From contig CM055096.1 in NCBI GenBank assembly GCA_029204225.1, positions 66,438,370-66,502,369 on the forward strand: a stretch of 64,000 nt of DNA. Direction: 5' to 3'. Shown here one piece after another: positions 20,901 through 31,390 of the stretch. This stretch comes from Diphasiastrum complanatum. Its lineage: Eukaryota > Streptophyta > Lycopodiopsida > Lycopodiales > Lycopodiaceae. Below the pieces are notes generated by a model. That model saw only the letters and a program-made list of their open reading frames with translations, made no database searches and was not told the DNA's origin. Position numbers and translations under genes: made by a program. Position 1 is the first letter of the stretch. Each line of letters opens with the position of its first letter.

Positions 20901-22215
20901 AAGGTCTCAAGACCATCTTGATTGGATATACTTCATCTGATAACACATACAAGTTGTATGATCCCAATCCCCAACAAATCTTGTACAACCAACGGGATAC
21001 AGTATTTATCGAGGATCAGTTTGTCGACATCAAAGGCAAGGATATTGTTCTAGGAGGACCTTCATCACCTGCCATTGACATGACAATATGAGCTTCGGGC
21101 TTAGGTGTGTCCATTGTCGACCCACTATTTTGACAACAAATCAGATAAAGACATTGCTGCTACCCAGAAATAAGTCCCAGGAGTGGTTCATCAGTCGATT
21201 CCTCTCAGAAGATCAAGCCGAGTGCGCACATAGCCCACAAGGTATACTCCTGAGTCTGCATGTCTTTTGATATAGGAACCAACAATAGTCGAAGAGGCAC
21301 TCAGCCAACCAGACTCTGATCTCTAGAGAGAAGCTATAAACAGAGAGTATTCCTCTCTGATCAAGAACCAAACATGGTCACTAGTCGAAGCTTCTATTGG
21401 CTGTAATATCATTGATTGCAAATGGATCTTCAAGATCAAATGCAATGCCAATGGAGCAATTGATCAAAGGAAGGCAAGACTGGTAGCACGATGATTCACT
21501 CAGATCCCCAATGTCGACTATAGTGAGACTTCCAGTCCTGTAGTCAAACATCTGTCAAGTCGAGCACTCCTATCATATGCTGCAGCTGCCGACCTCGAAG
21601 TGCATAAACTTGATGTGCAAATAGCTTATCTGAATGGAGTTATACAAGAAGACGTCTACATGATCCAGCTCGAAGGATATGTTTTGGAAGGTATGAAAAA
21701 TCATGTTTCTAAACTCCATAAAGCACTCTACGACTTGAAATAGTTTGCCAGATTTTGGTTTAAGAGGATCAACACATTCCTCATCGAACAAGGTTTCTAA
21801 CCAAGCACTGCTGATTGCAACGTCTATTTCAAGTCGGTGCAACAATCCTCCATTATCATAACCTTATATGTGGATGATATGTTGCTTTTCAGCAACAATA
21901 CCAATTTGGTCAAGGATTTCAAATAGATGCTATTTTTGAGTTCAACATGACTGATATGGACAAAGCTCACTTTTGTCTAGGCATACAAATCCACAGAGAC
22001 AGAGCGAGATGACTGATCTATCACTCAACAAAGGTATCTTCACAATGTTCTTAACATATACAATCTAATGAATTGTAAGTTAGCTCACTCACCGATGGAT
22101 CCAAGCTTGTATTTGTCAAAGGACCAATGTCCTCAGACCAAACAGGAAGAGGAGCAGATGAGAGACCCCTTATCGATCGATACTTGGATCTCTCATGTAT
22201 GCAATGGTTTGTACA
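20900..22215 (+). pseudogene. copia-2 reverse transcriptase, heavily broken
   Basis: Recognisable in pieces: NTYKLYDPNP (about 20945), GCNIIDCKWIFKIKCNANGA-type block at 21400-21460, EVHKLDVQIAYLNGVIQEDV at 21600-21660, KALYDLK at about 21720, and SIIITLYVDDMLLFSNNT at 21853-21905 with the YVDD box. It ends with a displaced GSLMYAMVCT block at about 22188-22215. Frame changes and stops occur throughout. After 22215 there is no copia similarity. Confidence 0.82.
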
Positions 22216-23391
22216 TATATAGTACAATGTTGTGTCTGTCAATCTACCTTCCTTGACGTATAAATTTACACGCCTTTCTGAACTTGATATAATTTGCAGA
22301 TTTTGTTCGATGTCGTATTTGTGCTCATCGATAGAACCATTGAAATAGCTGAAGAATATATCTGTGTCTACCATTGAGGCCAACATGCTGTGTGTTTTTA
22401 TGAAATGCTGCTCTTGCTTACCAATGAGAATTTTTCTTCCCTTGTGAAGACCATATACTCAAACTTCCATGATTTTCTGCTAAGGATATGGAATGGTGTC
22501 GTAATATGTGCAAAATATCAACAATTTCTATCAATAAATAAACTTCAAAAAACATAATAGAATGGTACCTTGATATCTGTTTTTAAATGCTTACCATGTA
22601 ATGTGTGATATGATCATCTCCCCAAGCCACTTCAACTGCATCTACAAACTCAACACAACGTTTCTAGAGCAGTAGCAAGTCATTGTTTGAAAATATTTCC
22701 TTTCGTAATATTTCAACCATATCATCTAATTTTCTCCATACTTCAACTTTCATTACCCTTGTTACTCCATCCTGAACAAAATCTTGAGTAGTAACTACGA
22801 CGTCTCTCCAAACTGAGTAACGCATCTTAGATGGCTTTCCTGAATGGTTAGATAGAAATCTTCGTGTCTTTACACCGCCAATGCTTGAATTGCAAGGTAC
22901 ATTTCCTTTTTTTTTTTCTGAAAGCTTAAAGTGCTTTTGTATTTTAACATGTCCTTTATGGAGACCTGGTTTAGACAGAACATCTTCTATTCTAGAAATA
23001 GCCTCCTTGGAAGATGATTCTGGCTTTGTGTTCCAAGCATATAATATGTGACAATACACAAGCTTTTCAATTATTCTAACCTCAGCATAGAGAGTGCAAA
23101 TATGTACGTTTTGTAGTTGGGATCTTCTTTGTCTCTTGTTATTCTTGTATTCTTGGTCATGTCATTTGATAATTTCATACAATATAAACTTGGATTTTTG
23201 GAGGTTGGTCCATGGGAAACGTTGAACATACATTTTAAAGATTCCAAATCACCAACCAAATGCCACTCTATCTTGAAGTCTCCTATTTTAGGTACATTGA
23301 AAAGTTTCCCATCCATATGCTCTTTGATGATTTTGGGATATGTTGTTTTGCTAAACACCCATGACAGAATGTCATGATCTTCCTTTAAAAC

Positions 23392-23487
23392 CTAAAAATG
23401 GATAGAAAAAAAACTAGTCAATTGATAACAATACAAAACCCAAGTAGCATACAATATCAAAACTCATTAGATTTTAAAATATCATAC
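23392..23487 (-). other. intron of copy 1 (96 nt), position conserved in copy 2
   Basis: Donor GTATGA, acceptor TTTTTAG, phase 0 between LAAFE and VLKEDH. Copy 2 has an intron at exactly the same codon boundary (25934-26051). Confidence 0.8.
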
Positions 23488-24102
23488 CTCAAAGGCTGCC
23501 AACCACCAGATGTCATTCTCGGACTGAACACTGAAGTTAAAATCTCCTTGATCGTTAGTCTTTTGAAGTGCTCCATTCATGAGTGTTATACTCACTTTTT
23601 CCATTTTTTGTCCTTTAATAAGTTCTGATTCATCTAGCTTCAGTACCAAGACTATCTTACTGTCTATCTTTTCTGTGGAAATATCATAGAAATGTATAAT
23701 AAATCTTAATAACGTATTCATATCGACAAACAAGTTATTTGACTGATTGTAAGACATGGATTTTTTGTCCTTTGATTGATATACTTCCTCGATATGAAAT
23801 GGGACACCTATAATCTTTTGAAATTCTCTATGCTAACCAGTGTCAAAGCTTGTTTGATAATCTTAAATATGGTGCCATAAGCATCTCTGCTTATTCCAAC
23901 AAAATCACATGCTCCTAGAATTATAGTATTGTCAAGTATTTTTTGTACTTCAATCATTAATGCATCAACCATTTTTATCTTAACACGACTATTTCAATTA
24001 TTGGTCATCAATGACTCAATTGATTTTGTTGTCAACATGGAGTCCAAAGACTTGCCTATACTAGCATTGTCTTTCACATTTTGATTCCCAACCAATGCAG
24101 AT

Positions 24103-24228
24103 CTGTAAAAAAAAAGAAAATAATAATAATAAATGATTAATGTTACAATTTATAGTCATATTAAAACAATATAAGATCTGAACTTTTGAAGTATAAAAAG
24201 ATTGCAAAGGCCAAAAGTCAAAACTCAC
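24103..24228 (-). other. intron of copy 1 (126 nt)
   Basis: Minus-strand donor GTGAGT at 24228 and acceptor TTTTACAG ending at 24103, with a T-rich tract before it. Joining restores one frame (A-F-K-S-A-L) across a split lysine codon. Confidence 0.7.
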
Positions 24229-24299
24229 TTGAATGCATAAATTCTTCTTTTCTGATAGCCTCCTGTTGATGACAAATTATCTTACTTCGCCACTATCAC

Positions 24300-24740
24300 A
24301 AGCATCATAAATGAAGAAATGTATGGCTGTCATTGATGCCTAATTGCTTCACATTTCTTTATATCAGAATATCAGTAAAAGAGAATTGCAGGGCTGTCTC
24401 AGACGCCTAATCTTTTAGCAATCTCTCTTATGTTGTCTATGACACTTACACTGATATTCATAATCAACACAGTCAGAACTGCTCTATCACTCTGTTCTCT
24501 AAGTAATCCAGATCCTTATCATAGTTATTATTGTTCATCATTTTTATTTGTTGGTGTGGACGACCTTCCTTATTTCTGTTGCGGCCCGTTCGTTCGTTTT
24601 TGTTTATCTCACACACCATCAAGTTACATAGAGTTTAGTAAAAGAAGATTGATCGAGCATTTGGATTCGTATGAGAGACGATAATTTCTTCATGACCATA
24701 CTGCCAACTAACCTTTGATACTGATGAGGAAATGTAATGT
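24300..24740. other. spacer between the two unknown-gene copies
   Basis: No coding match found. It would hold the 5' part of copy 1 and the 3' flank of copy 2. A plus-strand open frame at 24430-24684 has no known motif. Confidence 0.4.
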
Positions 24741-26285
24741 TTTAACTGTACAAGATTTTTTTTCTATAACGATGATGAAGTTGAATTATTTCTCCTGAAA
24801 TGTTGAAATGTCTTTTTGAATGAAATGAGATTTGTTGAATGTTTGGTTTGATATCTAAATTGTGCTCTTCTATAGAACCATTAAAATAATTGATATAATT
24901 AGCATCTCTTTGAGTTATATCCTCCATGGTTGGTTGCTTGATGAAAAGCTCCTCTTGCTTGCCAATGTGATTTCTCCATACCTTGAGAAGACCATATGCT
25001 CATACTTCCATATTCTTTTGCAAAAAATGTTGTGTGATGTAATAGAATATGCTGCAACCAATAAAATGCATATATTAGAAATCAAATATATGATATTTTA
25101 TGTTGTATGCTTTGTCCACAAAAACAAATATTGAATTACCATATAGTGGGTAACATGATTTTTTCTCCAACATTCTGCTACCGATTTGAAAAATATCTCA
25201 CAATATTTTTGTAAACTTGCAATATCGTTTTCAGGTAATCTCTTTTCGCAATATGCCAATCAGATTGTCGAGATTTTGTCATACTGCAACTTTTTTTGAT
25301 CTTGTGTTCCCCCTATCTTCAAAGTCATTTGATGCTGCAACAATGTCTTTCCAAACATTGCCATGTCATGGTAGAAGACTTTCCAGTGTGATTGGACAGA
25401 AACCTTCTAGCTTTTGCACCACCAACATATGGCCTATTTGAAACGTTCCTTGATTTACCAGACAGTTTTTCACTTACACTTCCCTTGTGCAAATCTGCTT
25501 TTAAAAGTACGTGCTCTAATATCTCAATTCCAATTTTAGAGGCCGATTCAGGTTTGGTATTCCAAACATACAAAATATGATTGTAAATCAATTTTCAATA
25601 GTTCGTACCTCAGCATGCAATGTGCATATGTGAACATTGATCAATGGAATTGGCAACATAGGTCTAAGGTTTGGATCCTTTTGGACCAACTCTTGATCTT
25701 GATATTGTCACATTCAAGTCTTTACAATTCTTCATACAATACAGACAAGGATGTTTAGTATTTTCCCCATGCGAAACATTATACATTAAATCACCTGCAA
25801 GATGCCATAAAATTTGAAATGTGCCATAGTTTGGCACAAATATTTTGTTTCCACCCATGTGCTCTTGAATAATCTTCGTATAATTTGATGTTGAAAAAAT
25901 CCATGACAAGATAGCATGGTCTTTTTTTAAAACCTGAAAAGTAACAAACATATACAAAGTTATGAACATTGACATTAGCAAACTTAGGTAATCAAAAAAT
26001 CATGGCAAACTTAGGTGACAAAATACAAGAATAAGTAAAACTGAAATATACATGAAATGCTGCTAAACACCATATTTCATTCTTTGATTGAACACTAAAT
26101 GATGAATCATCTTCAACATTTTCAGTATTATTTAATGCTCTGTTCATAACGGTGAAAGTTACCCATTCCAATTTTTGTCCCTTAACAATTTCAGACTCAT
26201 CAAGGTTAATAACCAATTTCAATTTTCCATGGACTACAATATCAATTTTCCATAACTAATCTAATGGTTTTTTGCTCACTAGATA
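24740..26285 (-). pseudogene. unrecognised multi-exon gene, copy 2 (5'-truncated pseudogene)
   Basis: Minus-strand exons 26052 to about 26280, 25140-25933 and 25051 to about 24740. Introns are 25934-26051 (118 nt, GTATAT...TTTCAG) and 25052-25139 (88 nt, GTAATT...TTGCAG), at the same codon positions as in copy 1. Motifs: INLDESEIVKGQKLEWVTFT, FSVQSKNEIWCLAAFHVLKK, VSHGENTKHPCLYCMKNCKD (an H-x-C-x2-C group), CTLHAEVRTIE, ILYVWNTKPES, GGAKARRFLSNHTGKSS, and GSMSIWSSQGMEKSHWQAR. A one-base deletion near 25590 shifts the frame, and stops follow at about 25325 and 24855. The 5' end is cut at about 26285 by gypsy-3 sequence. Confidence 0.65.
25934..26051 (-). other. intron of copy 2 (118 nt)
   Basis: Donor GTATAT, acceptor TTTTCAG, phase 0 between LAAFH and VLKKDH, matching the intron position of copy 1 although intron sequence and length differ. 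Confidence 0.8.
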
Positions 26286-26800
26286 TTGTTAAGAGATCTT
26301 AATTACTGTTTACACCATCAGGAAGTACCATTCCAGATGGGAGAGCCCGAGGTTCCACAAACAGAACTACTCACAAATCTATTGACTAGCAAAATGAACT
26401 TATCCCTCAGAGAGTTTCCGCAAATTGTGCCACAAGCAAAGAGCGTTCTAGCAGAATGGATAAATTCGAAACCTGAAATGGTAGCAAAAGAACCCTTGTA
26501 TTGTGTTGAGTAGGAGGGAACCAGCAACATCCTCAACATTGGAGCAGCATGAGAAAGCTAGCAACACATCATCACCCTTCCAATCAAGCACAAGTGGTAG
26601 TGGTAGATTGAGGGTCAAGAGTCAACCTAATCTTCACTACCTTATATCAGAAATGGGATTTACAAGGGCTGAAATCGACAAAATTTGCTATCAAACTAGT
26701 TGATCAGTCTTGTGTCAAACCAAAAGGTGTAGTTGAAGACATTCCAGTAAAGATAGCGGGAGTGCAATTTTTGATCACCTTCGTGGTGATGAAAATACCA
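26286..26800 (+). pseudogene. gypsy-3 gag-protease remnant
   Basis: Plus-strand peptides include LTNLLTSKMNLSLREF (26370-26415) and, at about 26712-26800, KPKGVVEDIPVKIAGVQF followed by FVVMKI, which resembles the second half of a gypsy aspartic protease (the K-x-P-x-GVVED-x-x-V-K block). Stops and frame changes separate the parts. The sequence stops where the truncated 5' LTR of copia-3 starts and probably continues after that element at about 32291. Confidence 0.6.
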
Positions 26801-26807
26801 AATTTCT

Positions 26808-27329
26808 ATGCCTTCGTTTCAAAGGCACCTTCGAGATTTACATGCTTTCTCTGTCAGGGCACCTTTGCATTTTTTGGGTTTTTCCAACAGTGGCAGACTG
26901 ACGTCACCAACTTATCATCAACCCTAAAAATAGCTGGACCGCTAAATATCCCAAGGGCATTTACCCACTTTGGTCATATACAAAGACTGGCTTAAATAAC
27001 ATTCAATGCCTATAAGATATTTTTTGAAGATACTTGTAAATATATACTACTATTTGAATCAAGCAATGTAAGTGTTTTTTTTAACATTATAATCGGAGTT
27101 ATTCTGTAGCCAACATATCACGCTCAGTAAGCTGAAATTATTACTTCAAGCCATTGTACTTGCTGTTGATATTAATCAGAGTGCAATTTTTGTCTCACTA
27201 CTGTATTGTTCATTTGCGCAATTTTGTATGAATTATTCACGTTGAATATTTTTGCTGCTAACTGTTGCGTTTCTGTTCCTACACGCCTACGCTCAAGCTT
27301 TCGCTGCCAGTCATTCCCACGCTACAACA
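26808..27329 (+). repeat. 5' LTR of copia-3 (5' part deleted)
   Basis: Shares TTTTTCCAACAGTGGCAGAC, GGACCGCTAAATATCCCAAG and TGTAAATATATACTACTA with the 3' LTR. It ends CTACAACA at 27329 directly before the PBS. Confidence 0.85.
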
Positions 27330-27341
27330 TGGTATCAGAGC
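27330..27341 (+). other. primer binding site of copia-3
   Basis: TGGTATCAGAGC, a perfect tRNA-Met-type PBS adjoining the LTR. Confidence 0.88.
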
Positions 27342-27472
27342 GGGCATTTCAGTAATCTGTATTTCTACTACAGATTATCAGTCTTGTTTCTACCAAGACG
27401 TCTCTCTAGCAAACGCGCAGCCAACAGTATTCCGACAATAGTTGTTTCTACCAATGATCTCGTTCAACCAGA

Positions 27473-28330
27473 ATGGATCCATTATCTAGTTCATCTCTCA
27501 TTGACAAACTCGATGGAGATAACTACCATCTCTAGAAATTCAAGATGAAGGTTATACTACTAGCCAAAGAATTGTGGGACATCGTTGATGGCACAAAGCT
27601 CAAACTAGAAGGTGATTCAGCCATCATCACCAAGTGGAGACTAAGAGATGGCAAAGTATTTGCCATGATCACCCTCAACATCAAGGATACTCAGATCAGC
27701 CACATATGTGTTGCTTAGACTACTAAGAATGCATGGGACATCTTAGAAACTCTCTATGACATCAAGGATGCTACTTCTAAGTTACACTTGAGGAAGAAAT
27801 TCTTCACCCTTAGGATGTCTGATGCAGAAAGTGTTTCGAGTCATCTCAACACGTTCAAAAATCTTATGGAGTAGCTGAATGCAACTGGCTCAGTCATAGA
27901 ATATTTCGATCCACTCATGACTCTATTATCGAGTCTACCTAAAGCCTACGAATTGGGTAATGGCAATTTCTACCCAGGAGCACCTCACTCTATCAAGTGT
28001 AATATTGTTGCTTCTACAAGAGGAGATCAAAAGATCAACATGATTGGATCCTCAAGCTCTACATTCCAAAAAATAGAAGTTTAGATCCAAGAGATCTACA
28101 AAGTCAGGTTATACTGACAAGAAGAGCAACATGTAGAGTGGACCGAATTCCGGTTCATGATCAAATTCAAGTTCTTCATCATTCCAACCAGTGCAAAAAC
28201 TATTCTGCAAATACTATAAGAGGACTGGCCATGAAATCAAGGACCGTCAAACTTTGAAGTACAACAATGAAAAGAAGAAACAGTTCTAACAACAAGCACA
28301 TAGTGCTACAGCCAATTACTCAATTCAGCA
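27473..28330 (+). pseudogene. copia-3 gag, broken
   Basis: Start at ATG 27473 (MDPLSSSLIDKLDGDNYH). It continues with KFKMKVILLAKELWDIVDG, ISHICVA, ATSKLHLRKKFFTLRM and SLPKAYE, in the same domain order as copia-1 gag. Stops replace tryptophan or glutamine codons (for example after NYHL and after ICVA) and the frame shifts near 27955. The knuckle is damaged: CKYYKRTGHEIKDR keeps the first cysteine and the histidine but has lost the second and third cysteines. Confidence 0.85.
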
Positions 28331-28355
28331 ACAAGAAGAAGATGAAGCAGCTTTC

Positions 28356-28990
28356 ATGACCAAAGTCGAAGAACAACAAGATATTGATTCCTGGTATCTA
28401 GATTCTAGAGCAACTCAACACATGACTTACCATCGTGACTGGTTCAAGGACTACAAGTCATTCACCCATACAAGAGTTGTGCAACTTGGAGACAATTCAT
28501 CACATTCAATTGAAGGTGAAGGAACAGTCAGAGTCGAATTCCAAAAAGGTGAAGTCAAGTTGCTGTCCAACATTCTCCACGTTCTAAATCTGACCAAGAA
28601 TCTGGTCTCAGTTAGCAAAATCACCGATTTAGGTCAAAAGGTCAAATTCTATATAGAAGGCTGCACAATTCTTGACAAATCCCGGAAGGTTCTAGCCTTC
28701 AGAAGAAGAAACAGCTATTTTTACAAACTCATCCACTGCTACTCTTCTAACAGTCAAGCTCTTCACACAGCCACTTCTCAATCAGCTGATATGATGTGGC
28801 ATTTCAGACTTGGCCAACTCAATTTCAATAGTATTTAGCAAATGTTTGCTCAGAGACAAGTACAAGATCTGTCTTCTGTCAGCAAGCCAACTTCTCCATG
28901 CGAAAGCTGTACTATCAACAAGCATGCAAGAAGTCCCTTCATTTCAGACTCAGTTCATACTTCCAAAGGCTTGGTTGACCTTGTACATAG
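28356..28990 (+). pseudogene. copia-3 protease and GAG-pre-integrase
   Basis: The open frame 28356-28838 reads SWYLDSRATQHMTYH, VQLGDNSSHSIEGEG, NILHVLNLTKNLVSVSKITD and MMWHFRLGQLNFNSI. The protease active site has arginine for glycine (DSRAT instead of DSGAT), which should abolish activity. After a TAG the frame continues with PCESCTINKHARSPF, the CxxC pair of the GAG-pre-integrase domain. Confidence 0.87.
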
Positions 28991-29500
28991 CAACATTCGT
29001 GGGCTGATGAAGATTGCTTCGACAGGGGGAGCTCTCTATTTCCTAACTTTCATCGATGACTTCTCTCGAAGAACTGCTACTTACTTTATGAAAAACAAAT
29101 TCGAAGCGTTCAAATTCTTCAAGCAGTACAAAGTGTCTGCAGAAAATCAGGCCCAGAGAAAGATCAAAGCTCTACACACAGATGGAGGGGGAGAGTATAT
29201 CTCCACATAATTTAAGGATTTCTGCAAGGCCAACATGATACATCAACAATTTACAACCAGCTACTCACCTCAGTCTAATGGTGTAGCTGAACGAAAGAAT
29301 CAAACACTCATCAAAAGTGCCAAGAGCATGCTGGCCCATGCCTCTCTTCCAAAGAAATTCTGGACATAAGCTGTTACTATAGCCACCTATTTACAGAATC
29401 GATCCATCACCAAAGCCCTGAATGGCAAGACACCTTATGAGGTGTGGACATAATCAAAACCATCACTCAAATATATTTGAGTGTTTAAATACATCACTTT
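28960..29500 (+). pseudogene. copia-3 integrase core, DDE intact but truncated by stops
   Basis: LVDLVHSNIRGLM, FLTFIDDFSRRTATYF, ALHTDGGGEYIST, YSPQSNGVAERKNQTL and ASLPKKFW follow in order. All three catalytic residues (IDD, TDG and AERK) are visible. Stops occur at about 29208, 29368 and 29451, each one transition away from a sense codon. The conserved KALNGKTPYEVW block closes the domain. Confidence 0.88.
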
Positions 29501-29599
29501 CGTTCAGATCCTTGAAGGTCTAAGAAGAAAGCTGGACGAAAAAAACAGAAAAATGATTTTCATCGACTATTCCCAAATCACAAGGCATACAAGCTCTAC

Positions 29600-30480
29600 A
29601 ATTTGGATAATGAGAAGACATTTACCAGTAGAGATGTCATTTTTGTGGAAGACCAGTTCATCGACCACAAGGAAAAAGCTGCTAATAAATCCGACCCAAG
29701 GATCGAGCACCCGAATTTCGATCCGGGGATTCAACTGCAAAAAAATGACATTGACTCAAAAATGAGTCATAATCTCAACGAGTCAACACACATCAGAGGA
29801 CCGAAGTTCAAACCAGAAGGTCGAACAGGTCCAAACAGCCTCTATCCAGATTTATGGATGATCCAACTTGCTACTTTGTGCAGGAATCTGACAGAGAATC
29901 AAACATGGACAGTCACTGAGCTGCCAAACGACCGAAACCCAATTTCATGCAAATGGATATTCAAGGTGAAGTACGATGCTGAAGGCTGACTAAATCGTTA
30001 CAAGGCCAGGCTACTCACCAAAGGCTTTTCCCAAATTCCAGATCTGGATTATTTTGAAACCTTCAGTCCAAATTATCAAACATGCTTCAATTCGCCTACT
30101 TCTCTCCTTTGCAGTCGCTGCAGATCTTGAAGTCCACCAGATGGATGTCCAGACCGCTTTTCTTAACGAAACCATCAAAGAGGAAATCTATATGTTGCAG
30201 CCAGAGGGATACGAACTAAAGGGCAATCAAAAGCACCTTGTATGCAAAATCCACAAGGCTCTCTACGGGCTGAAACAATCACCCAGAGCCTGGTTCCAGA
30301 AGATCAACGTATTTCTGATAGAGAATGGTTTTATTCCAAACTCAGCAGACTCGAATGTCTATTTGAAGTCTATATTAGATTACTTCATCATCATCACTCT
30401 CTATGTAGATGATACACTACTATTCAGTAACGATTTGAATCTGATGAAAGATACCAAACGCATATTAGCCTAGGAATACA
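29600..30480 (+). pseudogene. copia-3 reverse transcriptase
   Basis: LTENQTWTVTELPNDRNPIS and CKWIFKVKYDAEG (29880-29989) are followed by a frame change. The long open segment 30054-30473 then reads EVHQMDVQTAFLNETIKEEI, PEGYELKGNQKHLVCKIHKA, LYGLKQSPRAWFQKINVFL and FIIITLYVDDTLLFSND with the YVDD box. It ends in a stop at 30471. The middle of the RT is thus the best-preserved part of this element. Confidence 0.9.
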
Positions 30481-31383
30481 AGATGGCCAGCCCACTATTG
30501 TCTCGGAATTCAAATCCAATGAGATCGACCCAGCAGACTGATTTTTATCAGTCAGCAATGATATCTCAACAACGTGCTGGAAAAGTATGGTATGGACAAC
30601 TGCAAAAAAAGTCACTTTTCACTCGACCTTGGAGTAAGATTATGAAAGGAACAGTCTCCTCAAACTGAGGCAAAAAAGGAGAAAAGGAAGTGCTACCCAT
30701 TTCAATCCATCATCGGCTCACTGATGTACGCAATGATTTGTATGCGACCAGACCTTGCATATTCAATCAGTACACTTAGGCAGTTCCTATCAGATCCAGG
30801 CTTAACTCACTAGAAAGCACTAACAAAGGTCATGAAGTACATCCAGGCAATGAAAACTCTCAGCATATGCTATGGAGGTAGCCAAACTGCCAACATTCTT
30901 GAAGCCTACACAGATGCGAATTGGGCAGGAGATATCGATACCTGAAAATCAACTTCTGGATTTGTATTTTTATACAACCAAGGCCCAATCTCATGCAACA
31001 GTCGAAAGCAGACCTCGGTTGGATTGTCATCAACAAAATCTGAATACATAGCTGCCACAAATGCAACCAAAAAGATGATCTGGTTAAGGCAACTACTTGT
31101 AGACCTCAACTTTGCACAAACACTTCCTACAACAATCTATTGTGACAATCAAAGTAGAATAACATTATCTCTCAATTCGAGATTTCACTCTCGAAGCAAA
31201 CATATCAAAATCAGGTATCATTACCTTAGAGAGAAAGTGCATAGCAAGGAAGTAGCATTGGTTTTCTGCAGAACAAACTACATGGCAGCAAATTATCTCA
31301 CAAAGGCTCTATCAAAGGAGCCACATCCCAAATTTAACATGATGTTAAATCTGAAGATCAAAGTTTTTCAGAATCCACATTAA
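30481..31383 (+). pseudogene. copia-3 RT end and RNase H
   Basis: After frame changes, GSLMYAMICMRPDLAYS (about 30718-30765) and EAYTDANWAGDID (30901-30940) mark the RNase H start. The open segment 31024-31383 reads MSSTKSEYIAATNATKKMIW, TTIYCDNQSRITLSLNSRFH, SRSKHIKIRYHYLREKV and NYLTKALSKEPHPKF, the C-terminal RNase H blocks with the SEY, CDNQ and KHI motifs. Its stop (31381-31383) is right at the polypurine tract. Confidence 0.9.
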
Positions 31384-31390
31384 GGGGGAG
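31382..31390 (+). other. polypurine tract of copia-3
   Basis: AAGGGGGAG immediately before the 3' LTR start TGTTAGATTTC at 31391. Confidence 0.88.

Larger units (their letters stand above)
17630..22215 (+). mobile_element. copia-2: Ty1/copia element, 3' end lost
   Basis: 5' LTR, PBS, gag, protease, GAG-pre-integrase, integrase and RT follow on the plus strand. It ends after RT at about 22215 (last recognisable motif GSLMYAMVCT), where the minus-strand unknown gene begins; RNase H and the 3' LTR are absent. The LTR is of the same kind as the inverted LTR at 34733-35919. Confidence 0.88.
22235..24300 (-). pseudogene. unrecognised multi-exon gene, copy 1 (pseudogene)
   Basis: Minus-strand exons, in order: an exon ending at 24229 (TGGYQKRRIYAF), 23488-24102, 22595-23391, and 22508 to about 22250. 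Introns are 24103-24228 (GTGAGT...ACAG), 23392-23487 (GTATGA...TTAG) and 22509-22594 (GTAAGC, but the acceptor is CA instead of AG). Conserved features shared with copy 2 are LDESELIKGQKMEKVSITLM, SVQSENDIWWLAAFEVLK, CTLYAEVRIIEKL, ILYAWNTKPES, GGVKTRRFLSNHSGKPS, HITHYM and SLSIWSSQGKKNSHW. Lesions: a TGA in exon 2, frame breaks near 23830 and 23110, stops near 22415 and 22660, and the dead acceptor. I do not recognise the family. The late histidine-rich and WSSQG-E-SH pattern faintly resembles transposase-like proteins (inference only). Confidence 0.65.

Noticed and set aside
22051-22386. Minus-strand frame containing YFNGSIDEHKYDIE, similar in both unknown-gene copies
   Set aside because: Comparison of the two copies and the splice sites favours another frame (LFQWFYR with WSSQG upstream); the similarity in this frame is a shadow.
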